The notes below the pieces were generated by a model. That model was not told where the DNA came from and did not search any database. It saw only the letters and a list, made by a program, of their open reading frames with translations. Of a stretch of 37,396 bases of DNA, positions 1-9,170 are shown one piece after another (position 1 is the first letter of the stretch; each line of letters starts with the position of its first letter). This DNA comes from Kitasatospora aureofaciens (lineage in GTDB: Bacteria > Actinomycetota > Actinomycetes > Streptomycetales > Streptomycetaceae). The position numbers and the translations under genes were made by a program. The DNA lies in assembly GCF_019192735.1 (NCBI RefSeq), contig NZ_JAHTKP010000067.1, positions 1 to 37,396 of the forward strand, read 5' to 3'.

Positions 1-2
1 GC

Positions 3-215
3 TTCGACGCGGAGATCTCGGTGGACTGGGACAGCGCCTACTTCTACCGCGGGAAGGACCACCGGCACAGCGACGGCCACGGAGAGTTCGCCGCCTGGCT
101 CGACCGGCACTTCGGCCTGCCCGTGACCCAGAACCCGGACGCCGTCGTTGCAGCAGCGCAGGCGGAGCTGGGGCAGCGGTTCACCGATTGGGCTCAGCCC
201 TTCCTGCCCGGCTGA
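3..215 (+). CDS. C-terminal part of an unrecognised protein
   Basis: The reading frame is open from the window edge and ends at TGA 213-215, giving 71 residues. The start lies outside the window. The segment has a WDSAYFYRGK stretch and an alternating aromatic/helical tail (AAWLDRHFGLPV, then a helix rich in Ala and Gln). I do not recognise a family. Codon use is normal for a high-GC actinobacterium, so a real gene end is more likely than chance. Confidence 0.55.
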   Translation, partial: FDAEISVDWDSAYFYRGKDHRHSDGHGEFAAWLDRHFGLPVTQNPDAVVAAAQAELGQRFTDWAQPFLPG

Positions 216-353
216 CCGGTACCGGGCCCCGGGCTGACCTCATACCGCCCGCCCGCGCCAGCGCCTCTCCCCCAACCCCAGCCGGCAGAACTACACCCTC
301 ACCGTTGATCAGCATCGCCCCTCGAAACGAACCGCACCGTATGCCACGAACAC

Positions 354-386
354 GGGGGCCCGAGGGTGAGATCCCCTCGGGCCCCG
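354..386 (-). terminator. GC-rich hairpin terminator downstream of the solenoid/beta-helix gene pair
   Basis: A 12-bp perfect stem (GGGGCCCGAGGG at 355-366, CCCTCGGGCCCC at 374-385) encloses a 7-nt loop. It lies 20 nt past the stop of the minus-strand gene ending at 406, and about 140 nt past the plus-strand gene ending at 215. There is no clear U tract, which is common for Streptomyces terminators. It could serve both strands. Confidence 0.6.
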
Positions 387-405
387 ACCGTCCCCAAGGG
401 CCGTG

Positions 406-1029
406 TTATCGGGGCGCCTGGAACAGTGGCAGCCCGTCGTGCAGCCGCCGACAGACCAGGTTGTAGCTCGGACAGGCCGGCTTGGGGCGTTTGCCGTGCC
501 GGGCCCGCTTCGCGCCGCCGTCGTACACCTCCGGCACGAAGATGTCCCGGGCGGCCCGGAACTGCTCCTTCGTGGGTGCGTAGGAGTCGATCTCCGCCTC
601 CAGTTCGCCGGTGTGGTAGCTGCTGTCCTTGTCGGACAGCACCAGTGCACGGGCGTTGACCTTCCCGGCGACCTCGAATGTGAAGTCGTTGTAGTACCCG
701 TAGACCACGCCCTCGGCGCGCAGGTCCCCGGCGACGTAGACAGAGCCCCACGAGACCAGGTCTCGCACGATGAGGTCGCCGAGGACGACGAGCATGCCGA
801 TGTCGGTGGCGTGGTCGTCGAGGAAACCGTGGACGATCATGTCGCCGTCGACGACGAGCGCGATGTCGTTGTCGACGTTCTCCGGCACGATGAGGTCACC
901 GGAGTGCAGGTACCAGCCGATGTCCTTGTCGTCCAGGTAGTTGATGACGCTTCCCGCCACCCGCTCGACCACCTTGCTGGTGTCGGTCAGCCGGTCGAAG
1001 CGGGCCCGCCACGACGAGAGGGTCAGCAC
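406..1029 (-). CDS. Beta-helical, bactofilin-like protein
   Basis: This 207-aa protein starts at a GTG (1027-1029). Residues ~30-135 show short repeated beta strands of the form GDLIV, DGDMIVHG, LGDLIVRD, VAGDLRAEG and VAGKVNARA, the periodicity of a right-handed beta helix as in polymer-forming (bactofilin/DUF583-like) proteins. The C-terminal ~60 residues are basic and Pro-rich and resemble nothing I know. The start overlaps the stop of the upstream solenoid gene by 7 nt, so the two are almost certainly cotranscribed and translationally coupled. The gene ends at a strong hairpin. No signal peptide or membrane segment is seen, so it is probably cytoplasmic. The fold call is moderately sure; the function is unknown. 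Confidence 0.65.
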   Translation of the reverse strand: MLTLSSWRARFDRLTDTSKVVERVAGSVINYLDDKDIGWYLHSGDLIVPENVDNDIALVVDGDMIVHGFLDDHATDIGMLVVLGDLIVRDLVSWGSVYVAGDLRAEGVVYGYYNDFTFEVAGKVNARALVLSDKDSSYHTGELEAEIDSYAPTKEQFRAARDIFVPEVYDGGAKRARHGKRPKPACPSYNLVCRRLHDGLPLFQAPR

Positions 1030-2546
1030 GGTGCCTGCGTCCCGGCCCGGTACGCCCGGACCTCCAGCATCTGACGCGCCCGCGGTGCGTAGAAGTCGTT
1101 GTCGCCGGCCGCGATGATCTGGAGGACCGACTCGGGCAGGTACGGGTTCTTCAACATCTCGTAGTGCCGTTCGTTGGCGGCGGCCCAGGCCTCCAGGATC
1201 TCGGGCGGGGTGGCCGGGTTCTTCGCCGCGTCATCGAGGTGGTATTCCTCCATCTCGGGGTCGGCGGTGCGCACGTACTCAGCGAGTGCCTGCGGCGGGG
1301 TGTGGCGGTTCGCAGCCGCAGCCCCCCGCAGGTAATGGATGGGGCTGCGAAGCATGGTCGCGAGTACCTGATCAAGGGGTTCGGTTCGCCGGGCCGCGTC
1401 GATCTCGGTGTAGCTGCGGCGCTCCTCGCCCTCATCCACGGTGCTCGCGCAGTAGCTCAGCCCGAATTGAATCACCAGGTCGGGTGGCCAGTTTGGTCTG
1501 CTCATGGCATTGCCCTCGTGGAAATCGGGCAGGTTCTTGGCGTGCAGCGCCCGTAGCGCCTGCGGCGGAATCGCCGGGTGATCCAGCAGGTGATCGATGA
1601 TGTCCCGCATCAGGGACTTGTCGGCATTGCCCCGGTCGCAGTACCGGTCATAGTCGAAGTCGGTCGCAACGGCCTCGACGATTGCCGCGAGGGCTTGCGG
1701 CGGGGTGAACGGGTTGTCGCTGACCTGGGCCAGGACCGCCAGGTCTCCGTCGTGGGCCAGCGCCGTCAGCGCCTCGGCAGGGGTGTACCAGTTCCCTGCC
1801 GCCTCGGACCGTACCGCCGGTTGCGGGTCGGCGGCCAGAACCGCAAGGGCGGTTGGGTTGTGGTTGCGGCGCATGTGGGCGGACAGCGCTCGGACCCCCA
1901 CATCGGGGTCGTGTACCAACCGGTTCAGGTGCGGGGCGAGTTGCTCGACGCCGCAGCGGTTGACGGCGGTCCGGCGCACCCGCGGGTCGTCGTCGGTGAG
2001 GCCGTCCCCGTCGGCGTAGCCGAGCGCGGCCACCAGCCGGCGGATCCGCGGCTCAGGGTCGGTGGCGAGCGCCCGCAGGTGCTTCGGGCGGGCGTCGAAG
2101 CGGCGGGCCAGGGTCAGCCGTACCTGGGCCGAGGCGTCGGTGAGTAGGGCGGTGGCGAGTTTGCCGGGGAGATGTTCCCGGGCAGCGAGGGCCCGGCGCA
2201 CGACCAGGGAGTGGTCAGTGGCCAGCTCCTTGAGGGCCGCCTTGGGCGTACTGCGGTGCAGGGCCACGGCCCGGCGTACCTGCTCGTCGGGGTGGCGGGC
2301 GAGCAGCGCCAGCCGCTGCGGTTGTGTCGCCGGCTGGGCCGCCAGGGCCCGCAACGTCCTGACATCCCCGTCGCCACCGTCCGCGCCGCCCGCACGAGCG
2401 GCCAGCTCCTCGGCGAGCTCGGTGGGCAGGCCGATCCGGCTGGCCACGATCCGGGCCAGCCGCGGGTCCTTGCAGGCCAGCTCCCGCAGCCGCTGCGTCG
2501 TGGTCCTCGACCGCCACGCCTCGCTGACCAGCGCTTCTATCTCCAT
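1023..2546 (-). CDS. Leucine-rich-repeat-variant / HEAT-like solenoid protein
   Basis: This 507-aa protein is built almost entirely of ~24-residue helical repeats with motifs such as LARHPDEQVRRAVA, LATDHSLVVRRALA, LATDPEPRIRRLVA and LAADPQPAVRSEAA. They are interspersed with the LRV-type phrase N/R-x-x-TPPQ-A-L (NPFTPPQALAAI, NRHTPPQALAEY, NPATPPEILEAW). This is the signature of leucine-rich-repeat-variant proteins, which form a right-handed superhelix and usually act as binding scaffolds. The ATG at 2546 is preceded by a purine-rich GAAAGG on its strand. It is the first gene of a two-gene unit with the beta-helix gene at 406-1029, and is divergent from the gene at 2737. No catalytic motif is visible. 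Confidence 0.8.
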   Translation of the reverse strand: MEIEALVSEAWRSRTTTQRLRELACKDPRLARIVASRIGLPTELAEELAARAGGADGGDGDVRTLRALAAQPATQPQRLALLARHPDEQVRRAVALHRSTPKAALKELATDHSLVVRRALAAREHLPGKLATALLTDASAQVRLTLARRFDARPKHLRALATDPEPRIRRLVAALGYADGDGLTDDDPRVRRTAVNRCGVEQLAPHLNRLVHDPDVGVRALSAHMRRNHNPTALAVLAADPQPAVRSEAAGNWYTPAEALTALAHDGDLAVLAQVSDNPFTPPQALAAIVEAVATDFDYDRYCDRGNADKSLMRDIIDHLLDHPAIPPQALRALHAKNLPDFHEGNAMSRPNWPPDLVIQFGLSYCASTVDEGEERRSYTEIDAARRTEPLDQVLATMLRSPIHYLRGAAAANRHTPPQALAEYVRTADPEMEEYHLDDAAKNPATPPEILEAWAAANERHYEMLKNPYLPESVLQIIAAGDNDFYAPRARQMLEVRAYRAGTQAPC

Positions 2547-2707
2547 CGCACCCTTTCAGCGTCGTTCTCGAACGGGCCATGACCCCAAGCGCGTGCACAT
2601 CTCCTGTCGTGCCGTCCTGGCCCGCCATCCAGGGAGAGAACCGTAGCCAAGGGAACTGACATCACCTGACTTTCCTTCGGGGTGGGGGCGATTGTAGGGG
2701 CGGTGGG

Positions 2708-2739
2708 TGTCGGCGGGGCCGTCTACAGTGCTCGCCATG
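2708..2739 (+). promoter_or_regulatory. Leaderless promoter (-10 TACAGT) with conserved upstream block
   Basis: TACAGT at 2724-2729 is followed by 7 nt and then ATG 2737, the usual geometry for a leaderless actinobacterial transcript starting at or next to the ATG. There is no Shine-Dalgarno sequence before this ATG. The 32 nt from 2708 match 25 of 32 positions of the block at 4862-4893 before the WD40 gene, including TGTC.GCGGGGCCG and TAC.GT. No good -35 was found at 16-19 nt. Confidence 0.5.
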
Positions 2740-4191
2740 ATTGACGATGTCCATGAGGATGATTCGGGTGCTGACGCGGTTTCGGCGGGTGCGTGGGGAA
2801 TGGCCCCGGGGCTTGGCGACGGACCGGGCTTGTCGCGTTCACTGCTGGATGACCTGGCGCGTGTTCTGACCGGGTTCGGGGGGTCGGCGCGGGATGTCGA
2901 GCGGCTCGTACGGTCGGTGGCGGCGACGAGTGAGGCCGAGGCGGTGACCGACATCCTCCAGGCGAGACCGCCTGAGCGTGCCGCCTGGATCGCCCCTGCC
3001 GACGGGTACCTGAATGAGGTGGGGTCGGGCTATCTGCTCACGGACGAGAACGCCCCAGGCGACGACTACGTGGCGGTCAAGTGGTCGCTGACGGCGGGCG
3101 GAAGTGTCCTTCGCTGGTCGGGGGGGCGGGAGGGATGGCTTTTCGGCCCACTCGACGGCAGAGAGCTGCGCGTACCCCTCGGTAGCAGGGTCGAGGCCGG
3201 GGAGCCGCTGACTGACGGCATAGGTGATCCCCACGACCTGCTCCGGATACTCGGTGAGGCACGAACCGTGGCGGCGGTGAGCGATCGGCTCGCGGGCCTG
3301 TGCACGCTCGATCTGGAGGCCGCAGAACGGGTCGTGCGGCCGCTGTTCGATGCGGTCGAGATCGTGGAGGGGGGTTTCGGCGGAGCGTTGCCCGGCCTGC
3401 GTCCGGGAACTCTCTGTACCCGTCGGCGCTTCCGTACTGAACACGGTCGCGCCATCAGCCGTGCTCTGCGTGATCTGCCCCCGTCGGCCGACCCTCGTCT
3501 GCATGCCCTGGCCGGTATCCGCGACGACGCGGAACGGGCCAAGGCCTTCTACGGCCAGCGGCTTTCCCAGGTGGCGGACGATGCCGGACTGTCGATCAGT
3601 TTCGCGGCGGGTCGCCCTGTCCACCTGGGATGTACCGACCTCGCCGTCCTCCTCGATCAGGGTGGCGCGATTCCAGCGGGGACCAGGTACGACGTGGGCA
3701 GCTTCGAGGTGACGAGTGGGACCCTGCGGGTGGCGGACCCCTGCTACCTCGAGGAGCGTGCTCCGGAGATCGATCGCCTCCTCGGGGTGACACTGCCGGC
3801 GCAGGTGGGGACATGGCGGGCGTTCTCGTTCGTGGCGGATAGGGATGAGCGGGGACCGCGTGTCTCGGAGTTGCGGATGTGGGCCGACGGCCATTCCGCG
3901 AGGTTCGGTCATCTCCCCGACGACGAGTCCCATGTGCTGGTCGACTCGGGGATGGCGGGATGCTTCGACCTCGGTAACTCCAACCGGATCAGCCCAACGA
4001 ACCCGCAACTGGTGGAGGCCGTCCGCGATCGGCTCATGGCCGCAGGCCCATCACGTGCGGCGGTCGTTGACGACCACGGGGTCGTCGCCGAGACCGGATT
4101 CGGCGACGGCCGGTATCGCGCAAGCGCGTGGCGTAACGACGCAGGAGCGGTGGTCGCTGTTTCCCTCTACCTGGATGACTGGGCGGGCTGA
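2737..4191 (+). CDS. Unknown protein with DUF4241-like C-terminal region
   Basis: This 484-aa protein has its start placed at ATG 2737 because a leaderless -10 box sits 7 nt upstream; an in-frame GTG at 2707 would lie inside the promoter. Residues ~80-165 form a beta-rich segment (PADGYLNEVGSGYLL, then GPLDGRELRVPLG). The C-terminal ~170 residues contain DVGSFEVTSGTLRVADPCYL and, later, VDSGMAGCFDLG. These resemble the order of motifs in DUF4241 proteins (a strand, a conserved DP, then a G-x-x-G-rich strand ending in a conserved D), but the match is from memory. No membrane segment or catalytic triad is evident. It lies alone between a divergent operon and a dead IS. A stand-alone immunity or housekeeping role is possible; the function is unknown. 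Confidence 0.7.
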   Translation: MIDDVHEDDSGADAVSAGAWGMAPGLGDGPGLSRSLLDDLARVLTGFGGSARDVERLVRSVAATSEAEAVTDILQARPPERAAWIAPADGYLNEVGSGYLLTDENAPGDDYVAVKWSLTAGGSVLRWSGGREGWLFGPLDGRELRVPLGSRVEAGEPLTDGIGDPHDLLRILGEARTVAAVSDRLAGLCTLDLEAAERVVRPLFDAVEIVEGGFGGALPGLRPGTLCTRRRFRTEHGRAISRALRDLPPSADPRLHALAGIRDDAERAKAFYGQRLSQVADDAGLSISFAAGRPVHLGCTDLAVLLDQGGAIPAGTRYDVGSFEVTSGTLRVADPCYLEERAPEIDRLLGVTLPAQVGTWRAFSFVADRDERGPRVSELRMWADGHSARFGHLPDDESHVLVDSGMAGCFDLGNSNRISPTNPQLVEAVRDRLMAAGPSRAAVVDDHGVVAETGFGDGRYRASAWRNDAGAVVAVSLYLDDWAG

Positions 4192-4349
4192 GCTTGTCGT
4201 TCATCCACTGGGCAAAACGCGACTCGGATCTGCGGGTTTTCCGCCCGATCATGTGGCTGCGGTGCTCGGCGACTACTGGGGGGATTTGTGCCCGCGCTGC
4301 CTTCATGGCTGACGGAACCGCTGTGTAGCAGTTCGCTGCTCTGCCGCCG

Positions 4350-4700
4350 CAGCGGCGCCATTCGATCCGGCCCACCCGCTGGGCTGCCACCGGCGCCGGA
4401 TCAGTGACCGGATCGTCTTCGACAAGCTGCTGCAGGTCCTCCGGTTCGGCTGTTCCTACCAGGCCGTCGGGGACCCCGGTTGACGGGAGAGCGTCCGGCT
4501 GCTTTGCCCCCGCCGGGGGTGGTGGCCGAGCAGGTGGAAAAGCAGATCGCGCTGTCAGGGGCTGAAGCGCTCGGGCATGACCGAGCTACGGCATCCACCT
4601 GGTCCGCGTCCTGGCTGGGGCCAACCGCCACGACCAAGAGCACCGGCGACCGCCCGCTGGACCCCCGCACAGCCACTACCCGGAAATGATCGCTGGAGCG
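4350..4700 (+). pseudogene. IS5-family transposase remnant
   Basis: Reading from 4382 gives GCHRRRISDRIVFDKLLQVL then RFGCSYQAV, the N-terminal helix-turn-helix region of IS5-type (DUF4096) transposases, ending at a TGA near 4484. After a deletion and frame changes, GLKRSGMTE (about 4559-4585) and YGIHLVRVLAGANRHD (about 4588-4640) are recognisable as the segment after the first catalytic Asp region. The middle and the C terminus are missing, and no terminal inverted repeats were found. It occupies the otherwise gene-free stretch 4192-4861. It is a dead copy. Confidence 0.65.
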
Positions 4701-4861
4701 CCGTGTGTGGGGAAAACTCGCCTGCACGGTTCGGGAAGCGGCCATCGGACAAGGACCCGAACCACGGGCACCTCGTCGGCGGCCTACTTCACTCTGTGGG
4801 AGCCGGAGCGTGTGCGTCCCTCCGGTCACTCGTTGCTGGGGGTGCCGTGGGGGCGGGCTGG

Positions 4862-4883
4862 TGTCAGCGGGGCCGATTACCGT
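4862..4883 (+). promoter_or_regulatory. Leaderless promoter (-10 TACCGT) for the WD40 gene
   Basis: TACCGT at 4878-4883 lies 7 nt before ATG 4891, the same geometry as at 2724. The preceding TGTCAGCGGGGCCG repeats the block upstream of the gene at 2737 with one mismatch, suggesting shared control or shared ancestry of the two promoter regions. Confidence 0.5.
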
Positions 4884-4890
4884 ACTGGTC

Positions 4891-7491
4891 ATGTCTGACG
4901 CTATGTGGGATGGCGCTCCATCGGTTGATTCCGGCGCGGCGCATGGAGGGTTGACCGACCTGGGTTGGCTGGTGCGTGCGGATTCGGAGTCCGTTCTTGC
5001 ACTGCTGCCGGACGCGGAGAGCGCTGAGGAGCGGTTGGCGGCGGCGGTGTACCGGGCTTCGGTCGATGTGCACCGGAAGCAGAATGCCGGGCAACGGCGG
5101 TTTGTGCTCGCGGTGGATGCGGCCAGGTTCGGTGATCGAGATCTAGCGGCTCGGCTTGCGGCGGTGGACGTGCCGGGGACGCCGTCTGTTGGCTGGCAGG
5201 TGGCATGGGCGACGGGCTCGCCGGCGGATGTGCGCCTGCTACGGACGCTGACCGGTCACGAGGGTTGGGTCACGGCCGTCGACACCGCTGTCGCCGGCGG
5301 TCGTGCGGTGGCCGTGACAGGAAGCCGGGACAACAGCGTTCGGACATGGGATCTTGCCACTGGCCGGGAGGTCTGCCCGCCTCTGGTCTGCCCTACGGAC
5401 GCGAGGACGTCGCAGACCGCCGAGGTGGAATACGTCGCCACGGCTACGGTGGACGGCCGCGACGTTGCCCTGTTGCTCGAGCGGCTCGGCCGCGAGAAGC
5501 GGGTACTTCTGCTCGACCTGGCGGATGGGTCCCTGGCTGGTGAATGTGTCCGCGTCGTGGACGTGGCGGAATTGGACGGCCGGCGCGTGGTGTTGACTGT
5601 CGAGGACGACCGGACCCTGCGCCTGTGGAGCGTTGCCACGGGCGAGGAGATCGGCTCGGCGCTGCCGGCGCGGATACTCGCCAGCCCCGATGATTCCCCG
5701 GTTGCCGTGAGTGCTGAGTTCGGCGGGGCGGTGAGGCTCTGGGATCTGGCTGGCGGAGTGCTCGAGCCTGCGTGGGTGGACGCTGCCGGAAAGCTGTTCG
5801 ATGCGCGGGCTTCCGCGGTTGTGGTCGACGGACGACTGGTCGCCTACGCCTGCGACGCCGGCGACATCGTTGGCCTCCACGATGGTGAAACGGCGGTGGC
5901 CGTGGTGGGTGACCTGGCCGCTGCTTGCGGACGTTCGTCTGGTGAAGTGGTGCCTGTCTCCCAGCTCGTGGAAGTAGCGGGACGGCCAGTCACCCTGGTG
6001 CGGGAAGCCGGCGGGTCGTTGCGCGTGTGGGATCGGGCTGAGGGGTGTCGGGGCGGCGGGAACGGGTGGGTGGTGAGGACCAGTGAGTTGTGCGGACAGC
6101 TGATCCGGTTGCCTGCCAAACACCGAAACCAGGAAGACTGGACATGGCAACTCGCTCATCCCATCGCAATCTTGGATGAGGATGTGAGCGCCCGACAGCG
6201 TTCTGCGCGTGTGGTGGGGACAGACGTCGTTGGGGGACGAGTGCTTCGGCTGACCACTGACGCAGATCAAACGGTGCGGTTGTGGGACGCGGACACGGGC
6301 GCGGCGGTGGGTGAGCGGCTTGCCGGGCACACGGACCGGGTCCGTGCAGCCGCCGCGGTGGCGGTGAACGAGCGGGTAGTGGCTGTGACCGCCGGCCTGG
6401 ACCAGACCGTGCGGGTATGGGATGTGGCTACGGGCAGACCCATTGACGCTCCGTTGAACGGGCACACCGCGCAGGTGTGGGATGTCGCGACAGCGACCGT
6501 GGACGGGCGTCCGGTTGCCGTCACCGCTGGGGCGGACCGCACCGTGCGGGTCTGGGACCTCGGGGAGGCCAGCGGCGGGCACCGCCCCGTCTTCGGCGGT
6601 CATGACGAAGCGGTGCTGGCTGCGACCACGACCACCCTCCAAGGCAGGCCGGTCGTCGTCACAGCCGGTGCGGACACGACGGTGCGCACGTGGGACCTGG
6701 CCACCGGAGCACCTGTCGTCGAAACCATTGCCACGGAGGTCTGCGGCATGGTGGCGGCGGAGGTGGGCGGGCGTGCCGTCGTGGTGACCGCGGCCCCGGA
6801 CGCCACGATTCGCCGCTGGGACCTGGCCTCCGGTCAGGAGATCGGCCAGGCCATGGCCGGACACACCGGCAGGATCCTGGCCTTGGCCTCCGCCGAGGTC
6901 GAAGGGCGATCCGTTGTGGTGACCGGCGGCTCGGACGGCACCGCACAGGTGTGGGACCTTGCGACCGGGCGGCAACTTGGTCAGCCTCTCACGGGCCACA
7001 CCAGCCGTATCACTGCTCTCGCCATCGCCCACGTGAACGGGCGGGCGTTGGTGGTGACCGGTAGCTGGGACAAGACGGTGCGGTTGTGGGATGTGACCAC
7101 TGGCCGGCAGGTCGGCGAACCACTGACCGGTCATACCGACTGGGTGACGTCGGTGAGCACCACCATGTTGAACGGGCATCCCATCGCGGTCACCGCCAGC
7201 CGGGACGCCACGGTCCGAACCTGGAGCCTGCTTGACCGCGAGCAGATCGGAGAGCCGCTGCCCTGCCCCGCTGGAACTGTGCGCAGCATGGCGACGGTGG
7301 TGAACGGCAACAGCCCGTACCTGATCACGTCGTGTGGTAGCGAGGGAGTATCGGTGCGCGACCTGGCCACGGGCGCCGAGATCGGCTCACCACTTGCCTT
7401 TCCCTCTCCCGTCCACTCGGTCCTTGCGGCATCGGAAGGCCGGCTCGTGGTCGGTTTCGGTCGAGAGATCGCCGTCCTGTCCGCCCGATGA
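4891..7491 (+). CDS. WD40-repeat protein, about two seven-blade propellers
   Basis: This 866-aa protein starts at the leaderless ATG 4891; a longer open frame from 4705 would run through the promoter and the IS debris. Residues 1-~110 are a helical domain (AAVYRASVDVHRKQ, FVLAVDAARFGDRDLAARLA) often found before WD40 arrays in actinobacteria. The rest has ~14 WD40 blades with GH dipeptides (LTGHEGWV, LAGHTDRV, LNGHTAQV, MAGHTGRI, LTGHTSRI, LTGHTDWV) and closing strands TVRVWDVATG, TVRLWDVTTG, TIRRWDLASG. The middle blades (about residues 170-460) are degenerate. No kinase, caspase, TIR or NB-ARC domain is attached and no transmembrane segment is present, so it is a cytoplasmic scaffold. It is followed at 303 nt by a second propeller-like gene. 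The family is certain; the partner is unknown. Confidence 0.9.
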   Translation: MSDAMWDGAPSVDSGAAHGGLTDLGWLVRADSESVLALLPDAESAEERLAAAVYRASVDVHRKQNAGQRRFVLAVDAARFGDRDLAARLAAVDVPGTPSVGWQVAWATGSPADVRLLRTLTGHEGWVTAVDTAVAGGRAVAVTGSRDNSVRTWDLATGREVCPPLVCPTDARTSQTAEVEYVATATVDGRDVALLLERLGREKRVLLLDLADGSLAGECVRVVDVAELDGRRVVLTVEDDRTLRLWSVATGEEIGSALPARILASPDDSPVAVSAEFGGAVRLWDLAGGVLEPAWVDAAGKLFDARASAVVVDGRLVAYACDAGDIVGLHDGETAVAVVGDLAAACGRSSGEVVPVSQLVEVAGRPVTLVREAGGSLRVWDRAEGCRGGGNGWVVRTSELCGQLIRLPAKHRNQEDWTWQLAHPIAILDEDVSARQRSARVVGTDVVGGRVLRLTTDADQTVRLWDADTGAAVGERLAGHTDRVRAAAAVAVNERVVAVTAGLDQTVRVWDVATGRPIDAPLNGHTAQVWDVATATVDGRPVAVTAGADRTVRVWDLGEASGGHRPVFGGHDEAVLAATTTTLQGRPVVVTAGADTTVRTWDLATGAPVVETIATEVCGMVAAEVGGRAVVVTAAPDATIRRWDLASGQEIGQAMAGHTGRILALASAEVEGRSVVVTGGSDGTAQVWDLATGRQLGQPLTGHTSRITALAIAHVNGRALVVTGSWDKTVRLWDVTTGRQVGEPLTGHTDWVTSVSTTMLNGHPIAVTASRDATVRTWSLLDREQIGEPLPCPAGTVRSMATVVNGNSPYLITSCGSEGVSVRDLATGAEIGSPLAFPSPVHSVLAASEGRLVVGFGREIAVLSAR

Positions 7492-7731
7492 CCCCTGGGC
7501 ACGCCCTGCCTCGCCGTAGGAGCTGCCGTCGCAACGGGCGGCACCGCTTGGTGGTGACACCGTCGGCAGAATCGGGCCAGGTGAGGGTCTCAGCTGATCT
7601 GGCTTGTCTCGCCCGGGAAGGTCGTGGGATTGGGGACGCGTGCGGCTTCAGGTGGGGCGTTGCCGGGAGCGTTCGGCTTCGACGCAGCCTGGGTGGAGTT
7701 GCGCCGTCGACTGCCACGGCATGCGACATCC

Positions 7732-7762
7732 GTGACGCCTTGTCAGCCACCCGCCGTAGGGT
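7732..7762 (+). promoter_or_regulatory. Possible promoter for the gene at 7794
   Basis: GTGACG (7732-7737) and TAGGGT (7757-7762) are separated by 19 nt and lie ~30 nt upstream of a Shine-Dalgarno-led ATG. The spacing is slightly long for an HrdB-type promoter. The rest of the 302-nt gap 7492-7793 shows nothing else recognisable. Confidence 0.3.
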
Positions 7763-7793
7763 GCACGCAACATCACCCTGTACCGGAGACGCT

Positions 7794-8888
7794 ATGACCG
7801 CCACCACCTCCAGCGCTCGCCTCATAACCACACTGGCCGCGCCATTGGACCCGGCCGAGGCTGATGCCCCTTCCGTACTGCGCTGGCCGGACCAGCGGCT
7901 GCTGGTTCAGCGGGGCGACACGGAGCTTGTCGCCTACGACCTGGACGAGCTGAAAAGCGGTACGGGCGAACCGACGGCTACACGCTTCCCGGCTCCCTGG
8001 CCGCGCCGGTTCGGCACGTCGACGGTGGCGCCGCGACGGGACCTCGCCGTGTTCGCCGGAGTGCACGCCCTGCGAGCTGTGGATGCGATGGGCGCGGTGC
8101 GATGGGAGATCCCGCACGGCTGCTGGGAGCACAGCTGCCGTGCGATGCACACGTCGCTCGACGACTACGCCCAATCCCCCGACCACAGGTACCCCTCCAG
8201 CGGCTCGGCGGTGTTCTCCGCCGACGGATCGATCCTCTGGGCCCACGTCCGCGGACCGCTCGCGGTGGACGAGAAATCGGAGGACCTTACCGATGAGTGG
8301 CTCGTGCTGGACGCTGCCGACGGGCGGGTGCTGGGGCGGTTGGACACGCAGACCACGGCCAGCAATTCGCGGCACAGGCCACACCCGTCTCCCGGGCAGA
8401 TGGGATTGGGCGTGAACATGGGCCAGGACGGCCAGCCCCTGCTGTGGGGCCACTGGAACGGGAACGTGCTGACCGTCGACCGGATCGGCGAGGACGACCG
8501 GGTCCTGCTCGCGGTGAGCCCGTCAGGTGACCGATTCCTGACGGTCACCCACGAACAGGACTCGCTCGCTCTGCACCGTGTCACGGACGGCTCAATCGTG
8601 GCCGAACTGGAGGCCGAGACCGTCACTCCGCACTACGACGACCCCGACGAGGTGTGGTGGGACTACCACGGCAGCTTCCTCGAAGCGCAGACCGTCATCA
8701 CCGGGACGACCGACGCGGACCTCGGCACCGAACTGCACTGGTTGGTGGACGCTGGGCGGATGCGGGTGACGGACCAGATCACCTACCCGTTCCCGATATC
8801 CGGCACCCCTGAGGCACTCGGCGATGGCACCTGGTACACAGTCTCCGAGGCGGGGGACGCACTGCATCTGTGGACCCTGCAGCCCTGA
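7794..8888 (+). CDS. Propeller-like protein of unknown function
   Basis: This 364-aa protein starts at ATG 7794, preceded by GGAGAC at a good distance; the open frame upstream has no start signal. It carries repeated strand patterns with closing Trp/Asp motifs (LLVQRGDTELVAYDLDEL, HALRAVDAMGAVRWEIP, DGSILWAHVRGPLAVD, LVLDAADGRVLGRLD, GDRFLTVTHEQDSLALHRV), as in WD40/PQQ-like beta propellers, but the repeats are too diverged to count. No signal peptide is visible. It is probably an independent transcription unit downstream of the WD40 gene. The role is unknown. Confidence 0.7.
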   Translation: MTATTSSARLITTLAAPLDPAEADAPSVLRWPDQRLLVQRGDTELVAYDLDELKSGTGEPTATRFPAPWPRRFGTSTVAPRRDLAVFAGVHALRAVDAMGAVRWEIPHGCWEHSCRAMHTSLDDYAQSPDHRYPSSGSAVFSADGSILWAHVRGPLAVDEKSEDLTDEWLVLDAADGRVLGRLDTQTTASNSRHRPHPSPGQMGLGVNMGQDGQPLLWGHWNGNVLTVDRIGEDDRVLLAVSPSGDRFLTVTHEQDSLALHRVTDGSIVAELEAETVTPHYDDPDEVWWDYHGSFLEAQTVITGTTDADLGTELHWLVDAGRMRVTDQITYPFPISGTPEALGDGTWYTVSEAGDALHLWTLQP

Positions 8889-9170
8889 GCGGCCGGGTTC
8901 ACGGTGAAGAGTCGACGGCTGGGGGTGATCCGCGGAACCCACCCGTGCCCTGCAGGATCCTTGGTGCCGGGCCACGCGGGCTGGGGTGCGCGCCGGCTGA
9001 GCACAAGACCTTCGCCGGAGCCGAATTGCGTGACCGCTGACCATCGGTAGGCCCGGAGTCGACAGCCACAGCAGCGCCGTGGCGCGGAACATCGGAGGCC
9101 CGGAGGGAACTGGACCGCCCTTACGATCGGAGTGTGAGGCAAATCATTCCCGAACTCCAGCTCGCACGCC

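Noticed and set aside
4401..4892. 163-aa minus-strand ORF between the DUF4241-like and WD40 genes
   Set aside because: It overlies recognisable IS5 transposase remnants on the other strand and has no family resemblance or start signal.
5239..7179. 646-aa minus-strand open frame across the WD40 gene
   Set aside because: The plus strand carries clear WD40 repeats; the antisense frame repeats with the same period as a shadow and shows no motif.
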